Assembly: GCA_963802355.1 (NCBI GenBank)
Contig: CAWDIV010000016.1
Location: forward strand, 124,001-188,000
Length of the DNA stretch: 64,000 nucleotides
DNA from: SG8-41 sp963802355
GTDB lineage: Bacteria; Pseudomonadota; Gammaproteobacteria; Burkholderiales; SG8-41
Direction of reading: 5' to 3'
In this document: piece by piece, positions 34,332 through 43,232 of the stretch
How positions within the stretch are numbered: the stretch's first letter is position 1
Layout: each line of letters starts with the position of its first letter
Notes under the pieces: generated by a model
Told to the model about the DNA's origin: nothing
The model's input: the letters and a program-made list of their open reading frames with translations, nothing else
Databases searched by the model: none
Position numbers and translations under genes: made by a program

Positions 34332-37017
34332 TCAGGCGGCCAGCTCTTCTAGGATGTAGGGCATGATCCCGCCGTGGCGCACGTAGTCGATTTCCGCCGG
34401 AGTATCGAGGCGCAGCGTGAGGGCGACCTTGTCCTGCGCGCCGCCGGGCCTGTGGATCACGAGCGTCACCGTTTGCCGCGGTGTCGCGTTCTCATCGAGG
34501 CCGGTAAGATCGAAAGTCTCGTCGCCTTTCAATTGCAGGGTCGCCGCAGTCACGCCGGCGGGCAACTGGCAAGGCAGCACGCCCATGCCGACGAGGTTGC
34601 TTCTGTGTATGCGCTCGAAACTTGCTGCGACGATCGCCCGCACCCCGAGTAGCCGCGTTCCCTTTGCGGCCCAGTCGCGCGCGCTGCCCGTACCGTATTC
34701 CTCTCCCGCGATCACGAAGAGCGGCACCTTGTCCTTCGCATAGCGCATGGCGGCTTCGTAGATGGTCGTCTGCTCGCCGCCGGGCTGATGGATGGTCACG
34801 CCGCCTTCCACGCCCGGCACCATCACGTTGCGCAGCCGCGTGTTGGCGAACGTTCCGCGCACCATCACCTCGTGGTTCATGCGGCGCGAGCCATAGTTGT
34901 TGAAGTTGACGGGCGTCACGCCGAGGCTTTGCAGGTACATCCCGGCGGGAGAGCTCGCCTTGATGCTGCCGATAGGGCTGATGTGATCGGTGGTGATCGA
35001 ATTTCCAAGTATCGCCAGCGCGCGGGCGCCCTTGAACTCCCGCAGCCCCGATTCGGTGAGGCTCGCTTCGAGGAACGGGGGTTCCTTGATATAGGTGGAA
35101 TCCGCACTCCAGGCATAGCTCGGGCCGCTCGTCTGCGGAACGCCTTTCCACAATGGGTTGGCGAGTGCGTGGTCCATGCCGTACACGGCGCGGTACTGCT
35201 CGGGAGTCGCCGCCGTGGAGAGCACGTCCGCCAGCTCTTCCTGCGTCGGCCAGATGTCCTTCAGGAATACCGGCTTGCCGGCGGGGTCGAGGCCGAGCGG
35301 TTCGCGCGCCAGATCGATATCGACGCGCCCGGCAAGCGCGAACGCCACGACGAGCGGAGGGCTGGCGAGAAAGGCCGCGCGCACTGACGGATGGATGCGC
35401 GCCTCGAAGTTGCGGTTACCGGACAGCACGGCGCACGCGACGACATCGTTGTCGTTGATCGATTTCTCGAGACCGGCGTCGATGGGGCCGGACGCACCGA
35501 AGCACGTCGTGCAGCTGTAGCCCACGAGCATGAAACCGATCTGGTCGAGGTAGCGCTGCAGGCCGGTGGCGCCGAGGTATTCGCTCACCACGCGCGACCC
35601 GGGCGCGAGCGACATCTTCACCCACGGTTTCGCTTGCAGCCCGCGCTCCACGGCTTTCTTGGCGACCAATCCGGCCGCCAGCATGACGCCAGGATTGGAA
35701 GTATTGGTGCAAGAGGTGATCGCGGCGATCACCACGTCGCCGTTGCCGGCCTTGACGGTCGCATCGCTGCCCCCCGTACGCGCCACGGCATCCGTTTTGC
35801 TGTAGCCGCCGTCCGCCGTCGGCTTCCTCAGTAGTGACTCGAACGACGACTTGAGATCCGCGAGCGGGATGCGGTCCTGGGGACGCTTGGGTCCTGCGAC
35901 GTTGGGCGTGATGGCTGAGAGATCCAAAGCGACCACCTGGCTGTAGTCGATTTCGCCGGGACGCACCGGCCCGAAGCAGCCCTGCAGCTTGTAATAGGCC
36001 TCGGTTGCGGCGACTTGCGCTTCGGTGCGGGCCGTCCGGCGCAAATACGCCAGGGTTTGCGCATCGACCGGAAAGAAGCCCACCGTCGCGCCGGTACTCG
36101 GGCGCCATGTTGGAGATCGTCGCGCGGTCGGGAACGCTCAGCTTAGCCAGGTCCTCGCCGAAGAATTCCACGAACTTGCCCACCACCTTGGCCTTGCGCA
36201 GCATCTCCGTCGTGTGCAGGACGAGATCGGTCGAGGTGACGCCGGCAGGCAGCTCGCCCGTCACGTGCACGCCGACCACATCGGGAGTGAGCATGTAGAC
36301 CGGCTGGCCCAGCACCGCCGCCTGCGCCTCGATGCCGCCCACGCCCCAGCCCATGGTCCCGAGTCCGGCGATCATGCCGGTGTGCGAATCGGTGCCTACC
36401 AGGGTGTCGGGATAATGCACGCCATCTTTGCTCAGCAGTCCGGGCGCGAAGAACTCCAGGTTGATCTGGTGCAGGATGCCGAAGCCGGGCGGTATCAGCC
36501 TTATGCCTTTGTAGGCTTGCATCGCCCATTTCACGAAGCTGAAGCGCTCCCGATTGCACTCGATTTCGTGCTGCATGTTGCGCTGTAGCGCGTCCGGCGT
36601 TCCGTGGTAATCGACGGTGAGGGTATGGTCCAGCGTCATGTCCACCGGCACCTTGGGCTCAACCATGGAGGGCGAATGTCCCTGGCGCCCGATCGCGCCC
36701 CGCATGGCCGTGAGATCGCCGAGCAGCGGTATGCCCGCCGCGCAATTGAGCACGACGCGGCCGACTACGAACGGAATCTCCGTCGTGCGCGGCGCGTTGG
36801 GCTGCCAGCGCGCGAGGTCGAGGACGTGCTCCTCGAGCACCGTCTTGCCATCGCAATTTCTAAGCAGCGATTCGAGGACGACGCGGATCGAGATGGGAAG
36901 CCGGGAAACCCGCGCTCCGGTGTGCCGCTCGAGGGCGGGAAGCGAGTAGATGTGGCCTCTCTTGCCCGGGCCGAGATCGGCCTCGATCTTGCAGTTGTCG
37001 CGTAGGGATGTGCTCAT
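34332..37017 (-). CDS. acnA: aconitate hydratase A, one frameshift
   Basis: About 895 residues, the size of AcnA. The first part runs from IYSLPALERHTGARVSRLPI through the substrate segment VGTDSHTGMIAGLGTMGWG to ISNMAPEY; one extra C near 36075 breaks the frame, and the rest begins GFFPVDAQTLAYL. The [4Fe-4S] ligands are visible in AAITSCTNTSNPGV and in GYSCTTCFGASGPIDAG; the latter is usually GYGCTTCIGNSG, so some positions differ. The active-site Arg lies in GTGSARDWAAKGTRLLG. It interconverts citrate, cis-aconitate and isocitrate. Whether this copy is the main TCA enzyme or a catabolic paralogue is open. Confidence 0.85.
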
Positions 37018-37131
37018 GTCGAATCCTTAAAAGGGGTGACGATCCACGTAACGCTAAGAAGTCCCGCAGCCAGGAAATGCTTGAAGGTGGTCATGATGAA
37101 CGGATTGGGGACCTCATGCGCGGTAGATGCG

Positions 37132-37665
37132 CTACCAAGTCGGCGACTTGGGGTTGTCGCGCACGGCTTCCAGGGTTTCGAGGCGCGGCCCGGGGCTCAT
37201 GGGGCGCGAGCGTTGATCCGGCCCGAGCTGGTCCATGTCGCAGAACAGCTCCACGTGGTAGCCGTCTGGGTCGAGGAACTCCACGCTGGAGTGACCGCCC
37301 AGCCTCCGGCGTCCTTGAAACACGAGCGGCACCCCGCGGTTCTGCAGCCAGGAACGGATTTCAAACAATGCCTCCAGGTTGTCCACCTGGAATGCGAAGT
37401 GATGGAGCCGCACCGCGTCTTCGGCGGGCTTTCCGGCATCAGGGCCGGCCGACGGGAACAGGCCAATGGTATGGTGATCGCCCACCGCGGTGAGAAAAGC
37501 ACCGCCGGTGTTCTGGCGGTCCGACACCCGGAAGTTCAGGACCTCGGTGTAGAACTTGATGGAGCGCTCCACATCGCCCACCTGAAGCACAATGTGGCCC
37601 AGCTTCCTGATGCGGACCGGGCTCGGCCGCATATCGGGCCTGACTTTGTCCTGCACTTGCTCCAT
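37132..37665 (-). CDS. VOC-family (glyoxalase/extradiol dioxygenase-like) protein
   Basis: 177 residues. RIRKLGHIVLQVGDVERSIK has metal ligand His24; VRLHHFAFQVDNLEAL the second His and DPDGYHVELFCDMDQLG the Glu. The long loop FQGRRRLGGHSSVEFLDPDG is common in catechol 2,3-dioxygenase-like members. It could be a ring-cleaving dioxygenase or an isomerase. It precedes aldehyde dehydrogenase-type genes. The C-terminal tail is polar. Confidence 0.8.
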   Translation of the reverse strand: MEQVQDKVRPDMRPSPVRIRKLGHIVLQVGDVERSIKFYTEVLNFRVSDRQNTGGAFLTAVGDHHTIGLFPSAGPDAGKPAEDAVRLHHFAFQVDNLEALFEIRSWLQNRGVPLVFQGRRRLGGHSSVEFLDPDGYHVELFCDMDQLGPDQRSRPMSPGPRLETLEAVRDNPKSPTW

Positions 37666-37869
37666 GGACTCTCCTCTCGATTGGCGCGGCTGCCCGCGCG
37701 CTCGCGCCTAGCGTAGCGCCGGCCAGGGTCCGTAGCAACACCTTCTCCGGACGCCCGGCTTCTACGCAGGTGTAACGGGGCATGCCGTGCGGATCGGGCA
37801 GCGAGCACGCCCTTCATAAGGTTCGATTGATCGACCGCCACCTCCGCGGCCGCCAACCGTGCTGATCCG
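37666..37869. other. intergenic, no feature seen
   Basis: About 200 bp between two leftward genes. Frames here are out of phase with known families. I see no clear promoter or hairpin. Confidence 0.4.
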
Positions 37870-39369
37870 TCAGCGCAAGATGAAGGGATTGGGGACTTCG
37901 GTGGCGGTCGATATCCAGACACTCTTCGTCTGCAGGTATTCCTTGATCATGTCCTGTCCGCTTTCGCGACCGAGGCCACTCCGTTTGTAGCCGCCGAAGG
38001 GCGAGAGGTAGGAAACCGCGCGATAGGTGTTGACCCACACCGTCCCCGCCTGCAGGCGCTCGGACATCGTGAGCGCGCGGCGCATGCTCTGGGTCCACAC
38101 GCCGGCCGCGAGCCCGTAGACAACGTCGTTGCCGATCGCGACCGCTTCATCCTCGTCCTTGAACGGGATCACGGAGAGCACCGGCCCGAACACTTCCTCC
38201 TGCGCGATGCGCATCGAGTTCTTTACGCCGGTGAAGATCGTCGGCTCCACGAACCAGCCATTGCCGCATTCGGGACGCGTGGCGCGGCCGCCTCCGAGCA
38301 CCGGCTTCGCGCCTTCGCCCTTGGCGATGTCGATGTAGTCGAGGATTTTCTTGAACTGCGGCGGGTTGGTGACCGGTCCGACCTGGGTGTCCATGCTCAT
38401 CGGGTTGCCCATTTTGGCGGTCTTGCCGAGCGCAACGAGCTTGTCGACGAATTCGTCATGGATGTTTTGCTGCACCAGCAGGCGCGAGCCGGCAATGCAG
38501 GTCTGGCCGGTGGCCGCGAAGATGCCGGAGATGACACCCTTCACGGCATTCTCCAGGTTCGCATCGTCGAACACGATATTGGGAGACTTGCCGCCCAACT
38601 CCATGGTGACCCGCTTCAGGCCCTTGGCTGCCGTCTGGTAGATCAGCGTTCCGGTCCTGTCCGATCCGGTGAACGCGACCTTGGCGACCAGCGGATGCTC
38701 GACGAGCGGCATGCCAATGTCCGGGCCGAAGCCGGTCACGACGTTGACGACACCGGACGGGAATCCCGCCTGCTCGACGAGCTTCATGAACTCCAGCACC
38801 GACGCCGAGGTGAACTCCGAAGGCTTGAGCACCACAGTGTTGCCGGCGGCGAGCGCGGGCGCCAGCTTCCACGCCGTCAACAGGAGAGGAGAGTTCCACG
38901 GCGTGATAGCCGCGACTACGCCGAGTGGCTCGTGGCGGGTGTAATTCAGCATATCGGACTTATCGGTGGGGATCACCGCGCCCTCGATCTTGTCGGCGAG
39001 CCCGCCGTAGTAGTGATACCACTGCGCCATGTACGCAGTCTGGACGCTCATCTCGGCGTAGAGCTTGCCGTTGTCGCGGACTTCGATCTCGGCAAGCTCC
39101 TTGGACTTGTCGCCGATGAGATCGGCGAGCCTTCTCAAGAGCGCGCCGCGCCTCGAGGCGTTCAACTTGGGCCATTCTCCGGAAGTGAACGCCTTGTGCG
39201 CCGCGCGCGCAGCGCGGTCTGCGTCCTTTGCGCTTCCCTTGGGAATCAGCGCCCAGGGTTTGCCGGTAAAGGGATTATCGCTGGGGAAATGCTCGCCACT
39301 CGCGGCTTCGACCCACTCGCCGCCGATGAACATTTTGTACTTCGCGAGGTTGACTGTCGCAGTATCCAT
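37870..39369 (-). CDS. NAD(P)-dependent aldehyde dehydrogenase
   Basis: 499 residues of the ALDH superfamily. Asn159 (ITPWNSPLLLTAWKLAPAL), Glu257 (MELGGKSPNIVFDDA) and Cys291 (ATGQTCIAGSRLLVQ) are the catalytic set, and PFGGYKRSGLGRESGQDM the C-terminal signature. It oxidises an aldehyde to the acid with NAD(P)+. The TPP-dependent decarboxylase pair lies upstream in the same direction with the DUF559 cassette between them; a decarboxylase making an aldehyde and an ALDH using it would fit. Confidence 0.85.
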   Translation of the reverse strand: MDTATVNLAKYKMFIGGEWVEAASGEHFPSDNPFTGKPWALIPKGSAKDADRAARAAHKAFTSGEWPKLNASRRGALLRRLADLIGDKSKELAEIEVRDNGKLYAEMSVQTAYMAQWYHYYGGLADKIEGAVIPTDKSDMLNYTRHEPLGVVAAITPWNSPLLLTAWKLAPALAAGNTVVLKPSEFTSASVLEFMKLVEQAGFPSGVVNVVTGFGPDIGMPLVEHPLVAKVAFTGSDRTGTLIYQTAAKGLKRVTMELGGKSPNIVFDDANLENAVKGVISGIFAATGQTCIAGSRLLVQQNIHDEFVDKLVALGKTAKMGNPMSMDTQVGPVTNPPQFKKILDYIDIAKGEGAKPVLGGGRATRPECGNGWFVEPTIFTGVKNSMRIAQEEVFGPVLSVIPFKDEDEAVAIGNDVVYGLAAGVWTQSMRRALTMSERLQAGTVWVNTYRAVSYLSPFGGYKRSGLGRESGQDMIKEYLQTKSVWISTATEVPNPFILR

Positions 39370-39378
39370 ACGCTTCTC

Positions 39379-39780
39379 TCAAGAGTTCCCTCGCCCCGTG
39401 TGCACGGGGAGAGGGTTAGGGTGAGGGGCGGAGTGAAGTGCCTTGTAAATTGCTTCCATCACGTCGTTGGTCTTAAGAAGAACATCGTTGTCCCAGAATC
39501 GCAGCACCCGATACCCGGCTGCTTCCAGGTCACTGGTACGTTTGGCGTCATATGGAGCTTGCTCCTGGTGCTGACCGCCATCAACCTCAATTACAAGTCT
39601 CCGGTCCAAACAGATGAAATCCGCGACATAGGGTCCGAGCGGATGCTGCCTTCTGAATTTGAAATCGTTCAGATTGCGGGCTCGAAGCAATTGCCAGAGG
39701 TGCATCTCTGCGTGCGTGAGGGTCTTGCGCATCCGTCTCGCTCGATTGCGAGCTGTCGACGAATAACCTTTCAATGTCAT
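39379..39780 (-). CDS. DUF559 (Vsr-like endonuclease) protein
   Basis: 133 residues. RMRKTLTHAEMHLWQLLRAR, FKFRRQHPLGPYVADFICLD and RRLVIEVDGGQHQEQAPYD give the restriction-endonuclease core (Asp and Glu in VADF...LVIEVDG), then RVLRFWDNDVL. DUF559 is related to very-short-patch repair nucleases. The C-terminus PHPNPLPVHTGRGNS is translated from a REP-like repeat. The gene lies between two inverted copies of that repeat (39388 and 39781). No mismatch-repair partner is nearby. Confidence 0.8.
   Translation of the reverse strand: MTLKGYSSTARNRARRMRKTLTHAEMHLWQLLRARNLNDFKFRRQHPLGPYVADFICLDRRLVIEVDGGQHQEQAPYDAKRTSDLEAAGYRVLRFWDNDVLLKTNDVMEAIYKALHSAPHPNPLPVHTGRGNS
39388..39428. repeat. REP-like element, left flank of DUF559
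   Basis: CCCTCGCCCC pairs with GGGGAGAGGG around GTGTGCAC, followed by TTAGGGTGAGGGG. Orientation is opposite to that of the copy at 39781, so the DUF559 gene is bracketed by an inverted pair. Confidence 0.75.
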
Positions 39781-39818
39781 CCCCTCACCCCAACCCTCTC
39801 CCCAACTCGGGGAGAGGG
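39781..39818. repeat. REP-like element, right flank of DUF559
   Basis: CCCCTCACCCCAACC then CTCTCCCC and GGGGAGAGGG around AACTC. It directly touches the DUF559 start at 39780 and overlaps the control region of the TPP-enzyme gene's end. Confidence 0.75.
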
Positions 39819-39822
39819 AGGC

Positions 39823-40422
39823 TCATTCATATGCCTTGTCGCCGAGCAAGGCCTCGCGAAAGCAGTTCTTGATCGCGACGCCGTCCTTGAGCCGCGGCAG
39901 CACGATCGGCAACTTGTCGTTCTTGACCTTTATCGAGGCAAATAGCGGGCCGGGCTGGCGATAGAGGCGCGGGATCCAGGTCTTCAACTGCGCGGGGTTG
40001 TAGATCGTGCCAGCGCTGCGGAACATCGCTCCGCGCGCGATCGCCGGAAGGTCGACGCCGTAACGCGTGTGCGTTTCCTGCATGCCGGTCTCGCCGTAGG
40101 CTTCGTTGTCCACGACGACTACCGCGAGGTTTCTCGGCTGCTGCACGCCGATCGTCGCGAGCGACCCCAATCCCATCAGCAGATCGCCGTCCCCCGTGAT
40201 GACGAGCACGCGTCGCGCGGGTTGGGCGAGCGCCAGCCCAAGACCGACCATCGCGGTGCCGCCCATGCCGCCCCAGATATGGAAGGTAAGTGGGTGATCG
40301 CCAGCTGCTGTCACGTCCCAGGTCGGCGCGCCCAGCCCGGTCACGACCAGCGTGTTGCCGCGCGGCTTCAGGAGCTCCGCCACAGCGTGACGCCGGTCGA
40401 GTATCGGCCTTCTATGCTTCAC
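39823..40422 (-). CDS. TPP-dependent decarboxylase, beta (C-terminal) subunit, ComE/sulfopyruvate decarboxylase-like
   Basis: 199 residues. GDGDLLMGLGSLATIGVQQP leading to VVVDNEAYGETG is the GDG-x(about 26)-N thiamine pyrophosphate motif. The subunit alone cannot work; its partner overlaps it by 4 nt (ATGA at 40419). Sulfopyruvate decarboxylase (ComDE) and phosphonopyruvate decarboxylases share this two-part form. Product would be a C2 aldehyde such as sulfoacetaldehyde, then oxidised by the ALDH next door. The exact substrate is inferred. Confidence 0.8.
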   Translation of the reverse strand: MKHRRPILDRRHAVAELLKPRGNTLVVTGLGAPTWDVTAAGDHPLTFHIWGGMGGTAMVGLGLALAQPARRVLVITGDGDLLMGLGSLATIGVQQPRNLAVVVVDNEAYGETGMQETHTRYGVDLPAIARGAMFRSAGTIYNPAQLKTWIPRLYRQPGPLFASIKVKNDKLPIVLPRLKDGVAIKNCFREALLGDKAYE

Positions 40423-40937
40423 TTCTTGAACTCCTTCGCGCCGATGACGCGCTGCGAGATCAGGACGGCTACAGTGCGAGACGTGTAGAACGCCAGCCGC
40501 GCGGCGGCGCTTACCGTCTCCTCGACTCGCGCGGCGTCATCGACCGTATGGACGATCGCCCCGATCGCCGCAAGAGCGGGCGCAGTCGCCTGCGACATCG
40601 GCACCTGCCACGGGTTGAATTCGCCCCAATGCCCGCGCATCGTGACGAGCATGAGGAGCGGAAACTTGCATTCCGCGGACATCCCCAGCATGTTGATGCA
40701 ATTCCCGACGCCGCTCGACTGCAGCAGCAGCACGCCGCGATCGCCGCCCAGCCATGCACCGGCAAGCTGCGCGATCCCTTCCTCCTCGGTGGTGAGCGGC
40801 ACCGCGCGCATGGCGCGGTCGGCGCGGCACAGGTCGATCAGTCGCGCATGGCCGGAATCCGGCACGTACGCGACCTGGCGCACGCCGTTCTCGCGCAGCA
40901 CGTGATAGATGGCGTCGGGCCAAGCGATGGGCTTCAT
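40419..40937 (-). CDS. TPP-dependent decarboxylase, alpha (N-terminal) subunit, ComD-like
   Basis: 172 residues. VRQVAYVPDSGHARLIDLCR and VPLTTEEEGIAQLAGAWLGG hold the conserved Glu that activates TPP; GVLLLQSSGVGNCINMLGMS and PLLMLVTMRGHWGEFNPW complete the Pyr-like domain. It starts at ATG 40937 with a close AGGAGG-poor leader and overlaps the beta gene. The order alpha-beta is that of ComDE. Confidence 0.8.
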   Translation of the reverse strand: MKPIAWPDAIYHVLRENGVRQVAYVPDSGHARLIDLCRADRAMRAVPLTTEEEGIAQLAGAWLGGDRGVLLLQSSGVGNCINMLGMSAECKFPLLMLVTMRGHWGEFNPWQVPMSQATAPALAAIGAIVHTVDDAARVEETVSAAARLAFYTSRTVAVLISQRVIGAKEFKK

Positions 40938-40954
40938 GAATCGATTATAAGGAG

Positions 40955-41074
40955 GTGAACGAGTGAACGGGTGAACGGTGAAGCGGGTGAACGGTGAGCC
41001 CCCTCACCCTAACCCGCTCCCCGGTCACGGGGGAGAGGGGTTTCTTTCCCCGTTCACCCGTTCACCCGTTCACG
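40955..41074. repeat. fold-back array of GTGAACGG units with an inner REP-like element
   Basis: Left arm (40955-40996): GTGAACGA, GTGAACGG, GTGAACGGTGAAGCGG, GTGAACGG. Right arm (41049-41074): three TTCACCCG/CGTTCACC units. Between them lies a REP-like element (40999-41040, CCCTCACCCTAACCC + CTCCCC/GGGGAG). On the minus strand the Bug gene at 41070 ends CCG-TGA, and the units begin at that stop. The same GTGAACGR units follow the CoA-transferase at 9.7 kb. Confidence 0.75.
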
Positions 41075-42044
41075 GGGATTTCTTGAGTCCGACCTGCTCC
41101 ATGATACGTGCCAGATACGCATCCTCCGCTGCGATCAGCTTTCCGAATTCCGCCGCCGGCAGGAACGCCGGACGCGCGTAAAGCTTCTCGCTGGCTGCCG
41201 CAAACGAGGGGCTTTCCACGGCCTCGCGTATCGCTCTTTCGAGCGTCGCGATTATCGCTTGCGGCGTGCCCTTGGGGACTGCGATGCCGCGCCACGCATC
41301 GAGCGAGACATCTATCCCCAATTCGCGAGCCGTCGGCACGTCGGGAAACGCCGGGTCCCGCTGGGCGGTCAACGTCGCAAGCAGGCGCAGTCTGCCTGCC
41401 TGGACGTTTGCCGCGAGCGCCGCCGGGAACTGCACCGCAGCGTCGACGTGGCTGCCCATCAGGCTGGGTACGATCTGAGCCGCGGCGTAGGGGACGTCGG
41501 TGACCTGTGCGGCTGCCGTCCTGAACAGCGCGACCGCGGAAATATGGGTGTGGCTGCCGACGCCGGAATTCGCGACCGTTATCGCATCGGGGCGCGCCTT
41601 CGCCTCCGCAACGAGCTCCTTCAATGTTTTCCATTTCGCTTCGCCGCGGACCGCGATCACTACGGATTCCGCCAGCACGCGCGCAACCGGGTCGAAAGCT
41701 TTGTAGTCGAACTGTAACTGGCCCGAATGGAAGGTCGTGGATATCGAGTTGGAGTTCCACACCAACGAGTAGCCGTCGGGTTTCTGGCTCGCGACGTGTC
41801 GGTAGCCGATCGCGCCGCCGGCTCCGGGCCGGTTGACGGCGAGCACGTTGACACCGAGCTGCTTCCCCATGCCCTCCGCGAGCACACGTGCTGTGACGTC
41901 TGCAGAAGTGCCGGCGGGAAACAGCACCGTGATTTCGACGTTTCCCCGCTTGGGAAAGGGCAAATCCTGCGCCATCGCTGGCGCGGCGCTCGCGAGCAGC
42001 GCTGCGCCACAGATCGGATTGAACAGCTTGGGACACAGTCGCAT
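41070..42044 (-). CDS. Bug-family tripartite tricarboxylate transporter receptor
   Basis: 324 residues from ATG 42044; nine residues upstream are possible. Signal peptide ends APAMAQ. EITVLFPAGTSADVTARVLA lacks the usual PPGG and VNRPGAGGAIGYRHVA replaces DNRPGA; PYAAAQIVPSLMGSH replaces PYKGGGP. It is the most divergent Bug protein of the window and probably has a different ligand. It sits upstream of the decarboxylase pair in the same direction, so it may import their substrate. Confidence 0.85.
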   Translation of the reverse strand: MRLCPKLFNPICGAALLASAAPAMAQDLPFPKRGNVEITVLFPAGTSADVTARVLAEGMGKQLGVNVLAVNRPGAGGAIGYRHVASQKPDGYSLVWNSNSISTTFHSGQLQFDYKAFDPVARVLAESVVIAVRGEAKWKTLKELVAEAKARPDAITVANSGVGSHTHISAVALFRTAAAQVTDVPYAAAQIVPSLMGSHVDAAVQFPAALAANVQAGRLRLLATLTAQRDPAFPDVPTARELGIDVSLDAWRGIAVPKGTPQAIIATLERAIREAVESPSFAAASEKLYARPAFLPAAEFGKLIAAEDAYLARIMEQVGLKKSP

Positions 42045-42199
42045 CACATTCCTCCACGTCTTATCAGTCACGAGTCAGCCTCCGTCCCGACATCGCAGGT
42101 TTTCAACACATCGTGTCGGCTGCCGGCGCGCCGCCGGGGGTCACATCCCCCGACAAAAATCGTCGGGGGCCCCTGTTCCGCCCCTCGACGCGCTACCAG

Positions 42200-43207
42200 T
42201 CACGCCCCATCAAGTATCTCCGCGACCGTAACGCGGCGGCCCTCGCGCGCAGAAGTGATGCCGGCCAGCAGCACCGCCAGTGAAGCCGTGGAGCGCTCGC
42301 CGTTCATCTCCGGCTGGCCGTGTCCCCGCACGGCGGCCGCAAATTCCTCGAGCTCCTCGACAATCGCGTCGTTCTTCGGGTACGGCACCAGGTCCGCGCT
42401 GTCGTTACCCCGTTTCAGGAACCGCAATCCCTGGTGCAGGTCGTAGAACGCCGTGGCTTCCTTGCCGTAGACGTTCATCACGTAGTACTCGGACGCCGAA
42501 GCATAGCTCGCGTTGAGCGTCGAGAGAGCGCCATTCTTGTGCTCGATCACGAGGCTCGCGACGTCGGGATTGTCACCCGGCAACACGAGTTGCGCCAGAT
42601 TGCCGCTCACCGACTTGATCGGCCCCATCAGGTATTCGAGCACGTCGGTATAGTGGATGCCGATCTGCAGCATGACACCGCCCGGCATGCCCTCGGCCGT
42701 GTAGCGCCAGGAGCTCAAGTCGATCTTGCCCACCCGGTCGCGGCTGATGTTCGCTTCGGCGTTGACGAGCCTGCCGAACACGCCGTCGTCGATCTGCTTG
42801 CGCACCCAGCGGAAATGGCCTTCCCTGCGTCGCTGGTAGCCGAGGGCCAGCACGATGCGGGCTTTGTTGCATGCGTCGGTGATGGCGCGCGCGTCGGATA
42901 TCGTATTGGCAATGGGCTTGTCGAGGAACACGTGCTTGCCCGCATCCGCGGCCGGCTGCGTCGTCAGCAGATGCATGTTGTTGGGCGTGGTATTGATGAT
43001 CGCTTCCACGTCGGGATCGCGGAGTATGTGCCGGTAGGTGGGGACGGCCTCGCAGCCGTACTTGCTGGCGAACGCATCGCGCTTGTCAGCGGAGCGCGAG
43101 TAGCAGGAGAGGATCTTCAGCTTGCCGGAGCGCTGCATGGCATCCGCGAGCACGTCCGACCACCAGCCCATGCCGATGCACGCTACTCTGACCGGCTCGG
43201 TTGCCAT
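42200..43207 (-). CDS. Gfo/Idh/MocA-family oxidoreductase
   Basis: 335 residues. VRVACIGMGWWSDVLADAMQ binds NAD(P); HVFLDKPIANTISDARAITD carries the EKP-like motif (LDKP) and MPGGVMLQIGIHYTDVLEYL the active-site His. The family oxidises sugars, inositol or related polyols. It heads a leftward run: this gene, a 155-bp gap, then the Bug receptor and decarboxylase genes, so a shared catabolic role is plausible. Confidence 0.85.
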   Translation of the reverse strand: MATEPVRVACIGMGWWSDVLADAMQRSGKLKILSCYSRSADKRDAFASKYGCEAVPTYRHILRDPDVEAIINTTPNNMHLLTTQPAADAGKHVFLDKPIANTISDARAITDACNKARIVLALGYQRRREGHFRWVRKQIDDGVFGRLVNAEANISRDRVGKIDLSSWRYTAEGMPGGVMLQIGIHYTDVLEYLMGPIKSVSGNLAQLVLPGDNPDVASLVIEHKNGALSTLNASYASASEYYVMNVYGKEATAFYDLHQGLRFLKRGNDSADLVPYPKNDAIVEELEEFAAAVRGHGQPEMNGERSTASLAVLLAGITSAREGRRVTVAEILDGA

Positions 43208-43232
43208 GAATAGCTTCTCATCGAATATCCAA

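Noticed and set aside
36060..36090. Frameshift in aconitase as programmed frameshifting
   Set aside because: No slippery heptamer or pseudoknot; one extra C in a CC pair is best explained as an error.
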